Origin: Ramlibacter sp.
Lineage (GTDB): Bacteria > Pseudomonadota > Gammaproteobacteria > Burkholderiales > Burkholderiaceae_C
DNA: 5,298 nucleotides
Assembly (NCBI GenBank): GCA_023701085.1
Contig: JAMPXR010000210.1
Location: 1 to 5,298, forward strand
Reading direction: 5' to 3'
The position numbers and the translations under genes were made by a program. The notes under the pieces are model-generated. The model was given only the letters and a program-made list of their open reading frames with translations, did no database searches and was not told the origin of the DNA. This document shows positions 1-5,298 of this stretch, piece by piece (within the stretch, counting starts at the first letter, position 1; every line of letters begins with the position of its first letter).

Positions 1-587
1 CTGGTGACGGTCTGCCCGACGCCGAAGGGGTTGCCGATGGCCAGCACCTGGTCGCCCACCTGCAGCGCGTCGGAGTTGCCCAGCGTGATCACCGGCAGCC
101 GGTCCAGCGAAACTTTCAGGATCGCCAGGTCCGTGTCGGGGTCGGTGCCGATCACCTTGGCCGGTGTCTTGCGGCTGTCGTTGAGCACCACCTCGATCTC
201 GTCGGCGCCCTCGATCACGTGGTTGTTGGTCAGGATGTAGCCGTCGGCGCTGAGGATCACGCCGCTGCCCAGCCCGGCCTGCGGCATGCTGCCCGGGTCG
301 CCGAAGAAGAAGCGGAACCACGGATCGTTGGCGCCGGGGTGGCGCTGGGCCGCCTTGGTGGTATTGATGCTGACGACGGCCGCCGACGCGCGCTGGGCCG
401 CCTGCCGGAAGCTGCCGGCGGGCGGCGGTCCCGCGACCTGGGCGGGCGCTTCCACCAGGGAAACGCCCTGGCCGGTGACAGTCACGCCCGGTCGGCCCAG
501 CCATTCGGGCTTGAGGGTTCCCACCACGAAATACGCGGCGAGCAGGACGGTGACGGCCTGGGAAAAAAGCAGCCAAAAGCGACGCAT
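1..587 (-). CDS. Membrane-anchored HtrA/Deg-family serine protease (DegS/AlgW type), N-terminal part
   Basis: The minus strand is open from an ATG at 585-587 to the window edge, giving 195 complete codons of a trypsin-like protease that continues outside. Residues about 5-23 form one hydrophobic segment after MRR, which suggests an N-terminal inner-membrane anchor with the protease in the periplasm, as in DegS/AlgW. A linker rich in Pro/Ala/Gly (about 30-60) precedes the protease fold. GLGSGVILSADGYILTNNHV holds the catalytic His123, and DPDTDLAILKV holds the catalytic Asp153. Their 30-residue spacing equals that of DegP His105/Asp135. GNPFGVGQT (185-192) follows. The active-site GNSGG serine and any PDZ domain lie beyond the edge, so DegS, AlgW and DegQ cannot be separated; the anchor favours DegS/AlgW, which in relatives cleave anti-sigma factors on envelope stress. 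No clear Shine-Dalgarno precedes the ATG. The gene is divergent from the Nif3-family gene. Confidence 0.93.
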   Translation of the reverse strand, partial: MRRFWLLFSQAVTVLLAAYFVVGTLKPEWLGRPGVTVTGQGVSLVEAPAQVAGPPPAGSFRQAAQRASAAVVSINTTKAAQRHPGANDPWFRFFFGDPGSMPQAGLGSGVILSADGYILTNNHVIEGADEIEVVLNDSRKTPAKVIGTDPDTDLAILKVSLDRLPVITLGNSDALQVGDQVLAIGNPFGVGQTVT

Positions 588-684
588 GATCGGCCCGGGA
601 AGCGACGGAAGTGAATTCCGCAAGTGTAGACGCGCGTGGCCCCGCGAGGACGCCCTCCCTGGGGGACAATCGTGGTTTTCACAC

Positions 685-688
685 GAGG
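685..688 (+). promoter_or_regulatory. Ribosome binding site of the Nif3-family gene
   Basis: GAGG lies 9 bases before the ATG at 698. It supports this start over the in-frame GTG at 611, which would add 29 residues with no resemblance to the family. Confidence 0.6.
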
Positions 689-697
689 CGTTTGCCG

Positions 698-1456
698 ATG
701 GCCACCGCGCGCGATTTCCTGCGGGCTTTCGATGCCCTGCTCCAGCCCGAACGGTTCAAGGACTACGGACCCAACGGGCTGCAGGTGGAAGGCCGGGACG
801 AGGTCCGGCGCATCGTCTCGGGCGTGACCGCCAGCCGCGCGCTGATCGAGGCCGCGATCGAGGACCAGGCCGATGCGATCTTCGTGCATCATGGCCTGTT
901 CTGGCGCGGCCACGATGGCCGCGTCACCGGTTGGCTCAAGCACAGGCTCGCGCTCTTGCTCAAGCACGATATCAACCTGTTCGCCTACCACCTACCGCTG
1001 GATGCGCACGAGGAACTGGGCAACAACGCCCAGTTCGGTCGCAGGCTGGAGCTGGAGGCGAGCGCGCGGTTCGGCGATCAGGATCTGGGGTTCCTCGGGC
1101 GGCGCCGTGGCGCCGTAAGCTTTTCCGGCGCGCAAGAACTAGCATCCCACCTGGAGCGTTGCCTGGGCCGCCCTGCCACCTGGATCGAGGGTGCGCCCCG
1201 GCCGATCCGGCACATCGGCTGGTGCACCGGGGGAGCGCAGGGCTATTTCGAGGCCGCGATCGCTGCCGGCGCGGATGCGTTCGTCACCGGCGAGATTTCC
1301 GAGCCGCAAGCGCATCTCGCGCGCGAATGCGGCGTCGCCTTCCTCGCCTGCGGCCATCATGCGAGCGAGCGCTACGGCGCTCCCGCCGTGGCCGGCCACG
1401 TGGCGGCGCAGCTCGGGGTCGAGCACCGCTTCATCGAGATCGACAACCCGGCATGA
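698..1456 (+). CDS. ybgI: Nif3/YbgI family (DUF34) dinuclear metal-centre protein
   Basis: A complete 252-residue protein, close to the usual bacterial length (E. coli YbgI is about 247). The start YGPNGLQVEG (23-32) is the family N-terminal signature. The expected metal ligands are visible: His64 and His65 in FVHHGLFW, Asp102 in HLPLDAH, and His220 and Glu224 in GHHASERYG. GADAFVTGEIS (191-201) is the second-half signature. Family members form hexameric rings carrying a pair of divalent metal ions per subunit. Their physiological substrate is unsettled (GTP cyclohydrolase I-like activity and metal or nucleic-acid roles have been proposed), so no reaction is assigned. The frame is open upstream to a GTG at 611, but the ATG at 698 has GAGG at 685-688 and begins where the family does. 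Its TGA overlaps a possible ATG of the pdxA frame, which suggests co-transcription. No residue expected of the family is missing. Confidence 0.95.
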   Translation: MATARDFLRAFDALLQPERFKDYGPNGLQVEGRDEVRRIVSGVTASRALIEAAIEDQADAIFVHHGLFWRGHDGRVTGWLKHRLALLLKHDINLFAYHLPLDAHEELGNNAQFGRRLELEASARFGDQDLGFLGRRRGAVSFSGAQELASHLERCLGRPATWIEGAPRPIRHIGWCTGGAQGYFEAAIAAGADAFVTGEISEPQAHLARECGVAFLACGHHASERYGAPAVAGHVAAQLGVEHRFIEIDNPA

Positions 1457-1488
1457 GCGCGAAGGGCGAGGGGAAGACGGCGCATGAC

Positions 1489-1496
1489 GGGAAGGA
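1489..1496 (+). promoter_or_regulatory. Ribosome binding site of pdxA
   Basis: GGGAAGGA ends 4 bases before the ATG at 1501. It is the strongest Shine-Dalgarno match nearby and decides for 1501 over the in-frame ATG at 1453, which has no comparable site and overlaps the stop codon of the preceding gene. Confidence 0.6.
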
Positions 1497-1500
1497 CCCG

Positions 1501-2547
1501 ATGAAACCGATCGCCATCACCATGGGAGATGCCGCCGGCATCGGGCCCGAGATCGTCGCGAAGGTCTTCAGGGACTGGCCCGAGGCCACGCACGGCTGCT
1601 TCGTGGCGGGTGACGCGGCGGCCTTGCGCCGCGCGGCGCAAGTGATACAGGGCGAGCAGGGCGTGGCACTGCCCGTGGCCGTCATCGGGTCGGTGGGCGA
1701 AGCCGTTTCGGCGCCCCCGCGCTGCATTCCGGTGCTGCAGGTGGGGGGTCTCGAACCGCTGCCGCCGTGGGGCCAGGTCAGCGCGCAGGCCGGTCTGGCC
1801 GCGGCCGATTGCGTGCTGTGGGCCGCTCGAGCCGCGCTGCGGGGCGAGGTCGCGGCCATCGTGACCGCCCCGCTGCACAAGGAAGCGCTGGCGCGGGCGG
1901 GCGTCGGCTTTCCCGGCCACACCGAGTTGCTGCAGGCCGAGGCGGCGGCCTGGATGGGCAAGAACGTGGCCGAGGTGCCGGTGCGCATGATGCTGGCCAA
2001 CGACGAACTGCGCACCGTGCTGGTGAGCATCCATGTGGCGCTGCGCGATGCGATCGCCGCCGTGACGTTCGACAACGTGCTGCAGACCTTGCGCATCACG
2101 CACGCGGCGCTGGGGCCCTTGCTGGGCCGGGCGCCGCGGATCGCCGTGGCGGGCCTGAATCCGCACGCGGGCGAAGCCGGGTTGTTCGGGCGAGAGGAAA
2201 TCGAGTCCATCGCTCCGGCGATCGAGGCGGCCCGCGCGCAGGGGCTGGGCGTGAGCGGTCCGTGGGCGCCCGATACGATCTTCATGCGGGCTCGCGGCGT
2301 GGGCGGGCGTCCTGGGGAGTTCGACGTGGTGGTCGCGATGTATCACGACCAGGGACTGATTCCCGTCAAGTACCTGGGGGTCGAGAAAGGCGTGAACGTG
2401 ACCCTGGGGCTGCCGCTCGTGCGCACCAGCCCCGATCACGGCACGGCCTTCGATCTCGCGGGCACGGGCCTGGCCGATCCATCCAGCCTCGTGGAGGCGA
2501 TTCGCGTCGCGCGCCGGATGGCCGCCGGCGCGGCGTCCGCGGCCTGA
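1501..2547 (+). CDS. pdxA: 4-hydroxythreonine-4-phosphate dehydrogenase (PdxA family)
   Basis: A 348-residue protein of the PdxA family (E. coli PdxA is 329). PdxA oxidises 4-phosphohydroxy-L-threonine with NAD in the DXP-dependent pyridoxal phosphate pathway, in the cytoplasm as a metal-dependent dimer. The active site looks complete compared with E. coli: substrate residues His140-Thr141 (in GHTE), metal ligands His178 (in IHVALRD), His222 (in LNPHAGE) and His282 (in YHDQGL), then Lys290, Asn299 and Arg308, whose spacing of 8, 17 and 26 from His282 matches the enzyme exactly. The N-terminal motif reads MGDAAGIGPEI, where most relatives have Pro at residue 11. The ATG at 1501 is preferred because AAGGA lies 4 bases upstream and the family begins here; an ATG at 1453 would add 16 residues. 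No surA or rsmA, the frequent pdxA neighbours, is beside it, so a PdxA2-like paralogue with another 4-phospho substrate is possible. The gene follows the Nif3-family gene closely. Confidence 0.93.
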   Translation: MKPIAITMGDAAGIGPEIVAKVFRDWPEATHGCFVAGDAAALRRAAQVIQGEQGVALPVAVIGSVGEAVSAPPRCIPVLQVGGLEPLPPWGQVSAQAGLAAADCVLWAARAALRGEVAAIVTAPLHKEALARAGVGFPGHTELLQAEAAAWMGKNVAEVPVRMMLANDELRTVLVSIHVALRDAIAAVTFDNVLQTLRITHAALGPLLGRAPRIAVAGLNPHAGEAGLFGREEIESIAPAIEAARAQGLGVSGPWAPDTIFMRARGVGGRPGEFDVVVAMYHDQGLIPVKYLGVEKGVNVTLGLPLVRTSPDHGTAFDLAGTGLADPSSLVEAIRVARRMAAGAASAA

Positions 2548-2973
2548 TCAACCCCGCCGCAGGCTGTCGCGGATTTCGCGCAGCAGCACGACGTCCTCGG
2601 CCGGCGCCGCGGGGGCCGGCGGCGGAGTTTCCTGTCGCATCCGGTTGATCTGCCTGACCATGATGAAGATGATGAAGGCAAGTATCAGGAAATTGACGGC
2701 CACGCTGATGAAATTCCCGTACGCGAGCACCGGCACGCCGGCCTTCTTCAGGGCGTCAAGTGTCGCCGGCGTTCCCGCGGGCGCCTGCCCCAGCACGATG
2801 AACAGGCTCGAGAAGTCCAGCTTCCCGATGAGGGCGCCCACCACGGGCATGACCAGATCGTTGACGAGCGAGTCGACGATTTTGCCGAAAGCCGCCCCGA
2901 TGATGATGCCGACGGCGAGGTCCACCACGTTGCCCTTGATCGCGAATTCCTTGAACTCCCGCATCATTCCCAT
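2548..2973 (-). CDS. mscL: Large-conductance mechanosensitive channel MscL
   Basis: A complete 141-residue MscL (136 in E. coli), a homopentameric inner-membrane channel that opens under membrane tension to release solutes on hypo-osmotic shock. [18 protein letters not shown] (5-22) matches the E. coli amphipathic N-helix and start of TM1 at identical numbering, so the pore constriction is Leu19, Gly22 and Ile23 (Val23 in E. coli). TM1 spans about 16-45, the periplasmic loop about 50-85 and TM2 about 87-107. A proline/alanine linker (116-125) leads to the C-terminal helix [15 protein letters not shown], as in the family. The ATG at 2971-2973 is chosen because it gives the family N-terminus and has AAGG 7 bases upstream; the frame is open to an earlier ATG at 3058-3060, which adds 29 residues unlike MscL. 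It is convergent with pdxA, stop against stop, and divergent from petA. Confidence 0.97.
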   Translation of the reverse strand: MGMMREFKEFAIKGNVVDLAVGIIIGAAFGKIVDSLVNDLVMPVVGALIGKLDFSSLFIVLGQAPAGTPATLDALKKAGVPVLAYGNFISVAVNFLILAFIIFIMVRQINRMRQETPPPAPAAPAEDVVLLREIRDSLRRG

Positions 2974-2980
2974 GGTTCGG

Positions 2981-2986
2981 CCTTTC
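2981..2986 (-). promoter_or_regulatory. Ribosome binding site of mscL
   Basis: On the minus strand GAAAGG ends 7 bases before the ATG at 2973. It supports the short start over the in-frame ATG at 3060. Confidence 0.6.
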
Positions 2987-3014
2987 GTTTTGGTTGGGGC
3001 GGAGTATGAGGCTT

Positions 3015-3032
3015 CTGGCGCAAGCGTGCCAG
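3015..3032. repeat. Inverted repeat in the mscL-petA intergenic region
   Basis: CTGGCGC-AAGC-GTGCCAG forms a 7-bp stem with one G-T pair and a 4-base loop; the outer five pairs are perfect. It lies upstream of mscL and upstream of the petA -35 box, where an operator or a leader hairpin could sit. The motif CCAGCG recurs at 3029, 3052 and 3093. No function can be assigned from sequence. Confidence 0.35.
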
Positions 3033-3045
3033 CGACGCCGGTTCG

Positions 3046-3075
3046 TTGAAGCCAGCGCATGCGCTCGGCTAGAAT
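3046..3075 (+). promoter_or_regulatory. Sigma70-like promoter of the petABC operon
   Basis: TTGAAG (3046-3051), an 18-base spacer and TAGAAT (3070-3075) make a good match to the -35 and -10 consensus (4/6 and 5/6). Transcription would start near 3082, giving a leader of about 35 bases before the petA ATG. The position just upstream of the first gene of the operon supports it. The spacer contains a 12-bp palindrome. Confidence 0.65.
3054..3065. repeat. Perfect 12-bp palindrome inside the petA promoter spacer
   Basis: AGCGCATGCGCT is its own reverse complement and sits wholly between the proposed -35 and -10 boxes. A dyad there is a plausible operator for a dimeric regulator, but chance occurrence in GC-rich DNA is possible and no regulator is recognised. 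Confidence 0.4.
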
Positions 3076-3106
3076 AGCAGGTTGACCCTGAACCAGCGAA
3101 ATCCTT

Positions 3107-3111
3107 GAGGA
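3107..3111 (+). promoter_or_regulatory. Ribosome binding site of petA
   Basis: GAGGA ends 5 bases before the ATG at 3117. It favours this ATG over an in-frame TTG at 3105, which overlaps the site. Confidence 0.65.
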
Positions 3112-3116
3112 CCCCC

Positions 3117-3713
3117 ATGAGTGTGACCCCAGTGGACGCCAGCAAGCGCACGTGGCTGATCGCCTCCGGTTGTGCCGGCGTCGTGGGCGGCGCGTTGACC
3201 GCTGTTCCCTTCGTCAGCAGCCTGCAGCCGTCCGAGAAAGCCAGGGCCGCGGGCGCGCCCGTGGAAGTGGACATCTCCGCGCTCAAGCCGGGCGAGAAGA
3301 TCACGGTGGAATGGCGCGGCAAGCCGGTCTGGATCCTCAAGCGCACGACCGAGCAACTGCAGACCCTGAAGAAGACGTCCGGCGAAGTGGCCGATCCGAA
3401 TTCGGAACGCAAGGCCTACCCGACGCCCGAATACGCCCGCAACGAAGTCCGCTCGATCAAGCCGGACGTGTGGGTCGGCGTGGGCATCTGCACGCACCTG
3501 GGCTGCTCGCCCTCGGACAAATTCCAGACCGGACCGCAGCCATCGCTGCCGGACGATTGGCAGGGAGGCTTCCTCTGCCCCTGCCACGGCTCGACGTTCG
3601 ACTTTGCCGGGCGCGTATTCAAGAACAAGCCCGCGCCCGACAACCTGGAAGTGCCGCCGCACATGTACCTGTCCGACAGCCGTTTGCTCATCGGCGAAGA
3701 CACGAAAGGATGA
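3117..3713 (+). CDS. petA: Ubiquinol-cytochrome c reductase Rieske iron-sulfur subunit
   Basis: A complete 198-residue Rieske protein of the cytochrome bc1 complex. It takes the first electron from ubiquinol at the Qo site and passes it to cytochrome c1. The N-terminus carries a Tat-like signal anchor: SKRTWLIAS (9-17) followed by a hydrophobic stretch to about 35 that would remain as the membrane anchor. The usual twin arginine is Lys10-Arg11 here. A flexible hinge region (about 36-48) leads to the periplasmic domain. CTHLGC (125-130) and CPCHGS (154-159) give the 2Fe-2S ligands Cys125, His127, Cys154 and His157 and the disulfide pair Cys130/Cys156. Ser159 is kept, but Phe161 stands where the mitochondrial protein has the tyrosine that hydrogen-bonds a cluster cysteine, a change expected to lower the midpoint potential. 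The gene is first in petABC and 66 bases ahead of petB. Confidence 0.98.
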   Translation: MSVTPVDASKRTWLIASGCAGVVGGALTAVPFVSSLQPSEKARAAGAPVEVDISALKPGEKITVEWRGKPVWILKRTTEQLQTLKKTSGEVADPNSERKAYPTPEYARNEVRSIKPDVWVGVGICTHLGCSPSDKFQTGPQPSLPDDWQGGFLCPCHGSTFDFAGRVFKNKPAPDNLEVPPHMYLSDSRLLIGEDTKG

Positions 3714-3743
3714 GATTCTTGCGGGACGGCGGCCGATCGCCCG

Positions 3744-3766
3744 CGATCGCCTGTAGTCCGCGATCG
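3744..3766 (+). repeat. CGATCG hairpin between petA and petB
   Basis: CGATCGC (3744-3750) pairs with GCGATCG (3760-3766), giving a 7-bp stem and a 9-base loop. A third CGATCG lies at 3734-3739, so the hexamer occurs three times in 33 bases. There is no T-run after the stem, so it is not a standard terminator; a role in mRNA processing or in setting petB translation is only an inference. The stem ends 13 bases before the petB ATG. Confidence 0.4.
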
Positions 3767-3779
3767 ATCAAGCACCATC

Positions 3780-5225
3780 ATGGCTGAATTCAAGGAAATC
3801 TCGCCCAACGCGTCGGCCGGCGAAAAACTCGCCAACTGGTTCGACAACCGCTTTCCCTCGGCGGCGGTCATGTACCGGGACCACATGTCCGAGTACTACG
3901 CGCCCAAGAACTTCAATTTCTGGTATTTCTTCGGGTCGCTGGCCATGCTGGTGCTGGTGCTGCAGATCGTCACCGGCATTTTCCTGACGATGCACTACAA
4001 GCCCGATGCGGCCTCGGCATTCGGCTCGGTCGAATACATCATGCGCGACGTGCCATGGGGCTGGCTGATCCGCTACCTGCATTCCACCGGCGCCTCGGCC
4101 TTCTTCGTGGTGGTCTACCTGCACATGTACCGCGGCCTGATCTATGGCAGCTACCGCAAGCCGCGCGAGCTGGTCTGGCTCTTCGGCTGCGCGCTCTTCC
4201 TGGCGCTGATGGCCGAAGCCTTCATGGGCTACCTGCTGCCCTGGGGCCAGATGTCCTATTGGGGCGCGCAGGTGATCATCAACCTGTTCTCGGCGATCCC
4301 CTTCATCGGCCCGGACCTGTCGGAATGGATCCGCGGCGACTACGTCGTGGGCGATGCGACGCTCAACCGGTTTTTCGCGTTCCATGTCATCGCCGTGCCG
4401 CTGGTGCTGCTGGGACTGGTGGTCGCGCACATTCTGGCGCTGCACGATGTCGGCTCCAACAATCCCGATGGCATCGAGATCAAGGGGCCCGACGCGCCGC
4501 TGGACGAAAAGGGCAGGCCCCTGGACGGCATCCCCTTCCATCCGTACTACACGATCCACGACATCTTCGGGGTCTCGATCTTCCTGATGGTGTTCTCGGC
4601 GATCGTCTTCTTCGCGCCGGAGGTGGGAGGCTACTTCCTCGAATACAACAACTTCATTCCGGCCGATCCGCTGAAGACGCCGTTGCATATCGCGCCGGTC
4701 TGGTATTTCACGCCGTTTTACTCGATGCTGCGCGCCATCACCACGGAGATGATGTACGCGCTGTCCCTGATCCTGCTCATCACGGTGGGGTATGTGCTGC
4801 TGCGGACTTCGGCCTCCGCGCTCACCAAGGGCCTGCTGGTCGCCGTGGCCGTCGCGTTCCTGTGGATGTTCAACGCCTTCGGCTTCACGGGAGCGAACCT
4901 GCTGCAGGGAATCGACGCCAAGTTCTGGGGCGTGGTCGTGATGGGCGGCTCGGTGGTGATCCTTTTCTTCCTGCCCTGGCTGGACAAGAGCCCGGTCAAG
5001 TCCATGCGCTACCGGCCCGGCTGGCACAAGTGGGTGCTGGCCCTGTTCATCGTCGATTTCGTGGTGCTCGCGTACCTGGGCACGCAGCCGCCGTCGCCCG
5101 TCGGCGAACGCGTCTCCCAGCTCGGCACGCTGTTCTATTTCGGCTTCTTCCTGCTGATGCCCTGGTGGAGCCGGCTGGGCGAGTTCAAGCCCGTCCCCGA
5201 CCGCGTCACCTTCGCCGCCCACTGA
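3780..5225 (+). CDS. petB: Cytochrome b subunit of the cytochrome bc1 complex
   Basis: A complete 481-residue cytochrome b, the membrane core of the bc1 complex, holding hemes bL and bH and the Qo and Qi quinone sites. Heme ligands are His101 and His115 in helix B and His202 and His217 in helix D; the second pair is 15 apart, one more than in mitochondria. GYLLPWGQMS (150-159) and HDVGSNNPDG (222-231) are family signatures. The Qo motif is PVWY (306-309) in place of PEWY. At the Qi side the usual Lys-Asp pair reads His260-Asp261. Hydrophobic segments lie near 47-71, 105-122, 131-153, 200-221, 262-280, 324-341, 352-370, 383-400, 418-434 and 448-463; this exceeds the eight classical helices and fits a full-length fusion of the b6-like and subunit IV-like halves with C-terminal helices. 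The ATG at 3780 gives the family N-terminus but has no clear Shine-Dalgarno. petC begins 14 bases after the stop. Confidence 0.98.
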   Translation: MAEFKEISPNASAGEKLANWFDNRFPSAAVMYRDHMSEYYAPKNFNFWYFFGSLAMLVLVLQIVTGIFLTMHYKPDAASAFGSVEYIMRDVPWGWLIRYLHSTGASAFFVVVYLHMYRGLIYGSYRKPRELVWLFGCALFLALMAEAFMGYLLPWGQMSYWGAQVIINLFSAIPFIGPDLSEWIRGDYVVGDATLNRFFAFHVIAVPLVLLGLVVAHILALHDVGSNNPDGIEIKGPDAPLDEKGRPLDGIPFHPYYTIHDIFGVSIFLMVFSAIVFFAPEVGGYFLEYNNFIPADPLKTPLHIAPVWYFTPFYSMLRAITTEMMYALSLILLITVGYVLLRTSASALTKGLLVAVAVAFLWMFNAFGFTGANLLQGIDAKFWGVVVMGGSVVILFFLPWLDKSPVKSMRYRPGWHKWVLALFIVDFVVLAYLGTQPPSPVGERVSQLGTLFYFGFFLLMPWWSRLGEFKPVPDRVTFAAH

Positions 5226-5239
5226 GCCGGACCGCAAGA

Positions 5240-5298
5240 ATGAAAAAGCTGATTCTCTTTCTGATCGCCGCGCTGGGCTTCGTCGCCGGCGCGCAGGC
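5240..5298 (+). CDS. petC: Cytochrome c1, N-terminal signal peptide (partial)
   Basis: An ATG 14 bases after petB opens a frame to the window edge with 19 complete codons: MKKLILFLIAALGFVAGAQ. Two lysines, a hydrophobic core and small residues (Ala-Gly-Ala) near a likely cleavage point make a Sec signal peptide, as expected for cytochrome c1, which is exported and receives heme in the periplasm. No CXXCH motif is reached, so the identity rests mainly on position as third gene of petABC. The upstream site is weak (AAGA close to the ATG), and translational coupling to petB is plausible. A different secreted protein cannot be excluded from 19 residues alone. Confidence 0.85.
   Translation, partial: MKKLILFLIAALGFVAGAQ

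Noticed and set aside
563..568. Six-A run (T6 on the coding strand) at codons 7-9 of the protease gene, as a phase-variation tract
   Set aside because: Six bases is too short to claim slippage, and the run lies in a hydrophobic anchor where Leu-Phe codons produce it naturally.
588..697. Promoters in the divergent gap between the protease and the Nif3-family gene
   Set aside because: GACAAT at 664-669 (plus) and TACACT at 628-623 (minus) are only 4/6 matches to a -10 box and neither has a -35 partner, so no promoter is called.
286..1500. Extension of the pdxA frame upstream by about 400 codons, suggesting a large fusion protein
   Set aside because: The upstream part overlaps the Nif3-family gene and the protease gene in other frames and has a shadow-like Arg/Ala/Gly/Pro composition; PdxA homology begins at 1501.
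1372..2439. A 355-codon open frame on the minus strand opposite pdxA, and a 284-codon one in another frame
   Set aside because: Both lie within pdxA, whose active-site residues are complete; the antisense translations show low-complexity Arg/His/Pro or Ala/Ser/Pro composition.
3017..3031. Possible sigma54 promoter for mscL on the minus strand (TGGCACG followed by TTGC)
   Set aside because: The GG and GC elements are 7 bases apart rather than the required 10, so the match is a near miss.
3049..3104. Possible second promoter using TTGACC at 3082-3087
   Set aside because: No -10-like hexamer lies 16-18 bases downstream, and the site falls at the expected start point of the better promoter.
3743..3750. 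GCGATCGC, identical to the cyanobacterial HIP1 octamer
   Set aside because: The genes are clearly proteobacterial and the octamer occurs once as a perfect copy; it is better read as part of the local CGATCG hairpin.
3768..5237. A 489-codon open frame on the minus strand opposite petB
   Set aside because: It mirrors petB almost end to end, and its translation is dominated by His, Gln, Glu, Asp and Arg with no recognisable domain. This is the usual antisense shadow of a GC-rich gene.

Overview
The window looks like an ordinary chromosomal segment of a GC-rich betaproteobacterium, most likely Burkholderiales (Alcaligenaceae/Burkholderiaceae-like). The reasons are the high GC content, a bc1-type petABC operon whose cytochrome b carries the PVWY form of the Qo motif (known from beta- and gammaproteobacteria), and a divergent neighbourhood of a membrane-anchored HtrA protease and a Nif3-like protein. 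The lineage is an inference from sequence character, not a database match.

Layout, left to right. (1) 1-587, minus strand: the N-terminal 195 codons of a DegS/AlgW-type trypsin-like protease; its catalytic serine and any PDZ domain lie outside the window. (2) 588-697: a 110-bp divergent intergenic region with no convincing promoter. (3) 698-1456, plus: a complete Nif3/YbgI/DUF34 dinuclear-metal protein. (4) 1501-2547, plus: a complete PdxA-family dehydrogenase, closely coupled to the Nif3 gene (an ATGA overlap is available at 1453-1456, but a better ribosome binding site favours the ATG at 1501). (5) 2548-2973, minus: mscL, whose stop codon directly abuts the pdxA stop with no base between them. 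(6) 2974-3116: divergent intergenic region holding a good sigma70-like promoter for petA with a perfect 12-bp palindrome in its spacer, plus an inverted repeat nearer mscL. (7) 3117-3713 petA (Rieske protein), 3780-5225 petB (cytochrome b) and 5240-5298 the start of petC (cytochrome c1), all plus strand, one operon.

Functionally, petABC encodes the cytochrome bc1 complex (ubiquinol:cytochrome c oxidoreductase) of aerobic or nitrate respiration. The Rieske protein and cytochrome b each have their full set of cofactor ligands. PdxA acts in pyridoxal phosphate synthesis (or a paralogous catabolic reaction), MscL is the osmotic safety valve of the inner membrane, and the HtrA-type protease belongs to envelope quality control. 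Nif3 proteins have no settled physiological role.

I found no mobile element, CRISPR array, RNA gene or evident new system. The observations that merit a second look are small: paired Qo-site substitutions in PetA and PetB, a lysine in place of the first arginine of the Rieske Tat motif, a palindrome inside the petA promoter, a CGATCG hairpin ahead of a petB start that lacks a clear ribosome binding site, and the zero-base junction of pdxA and mscL.
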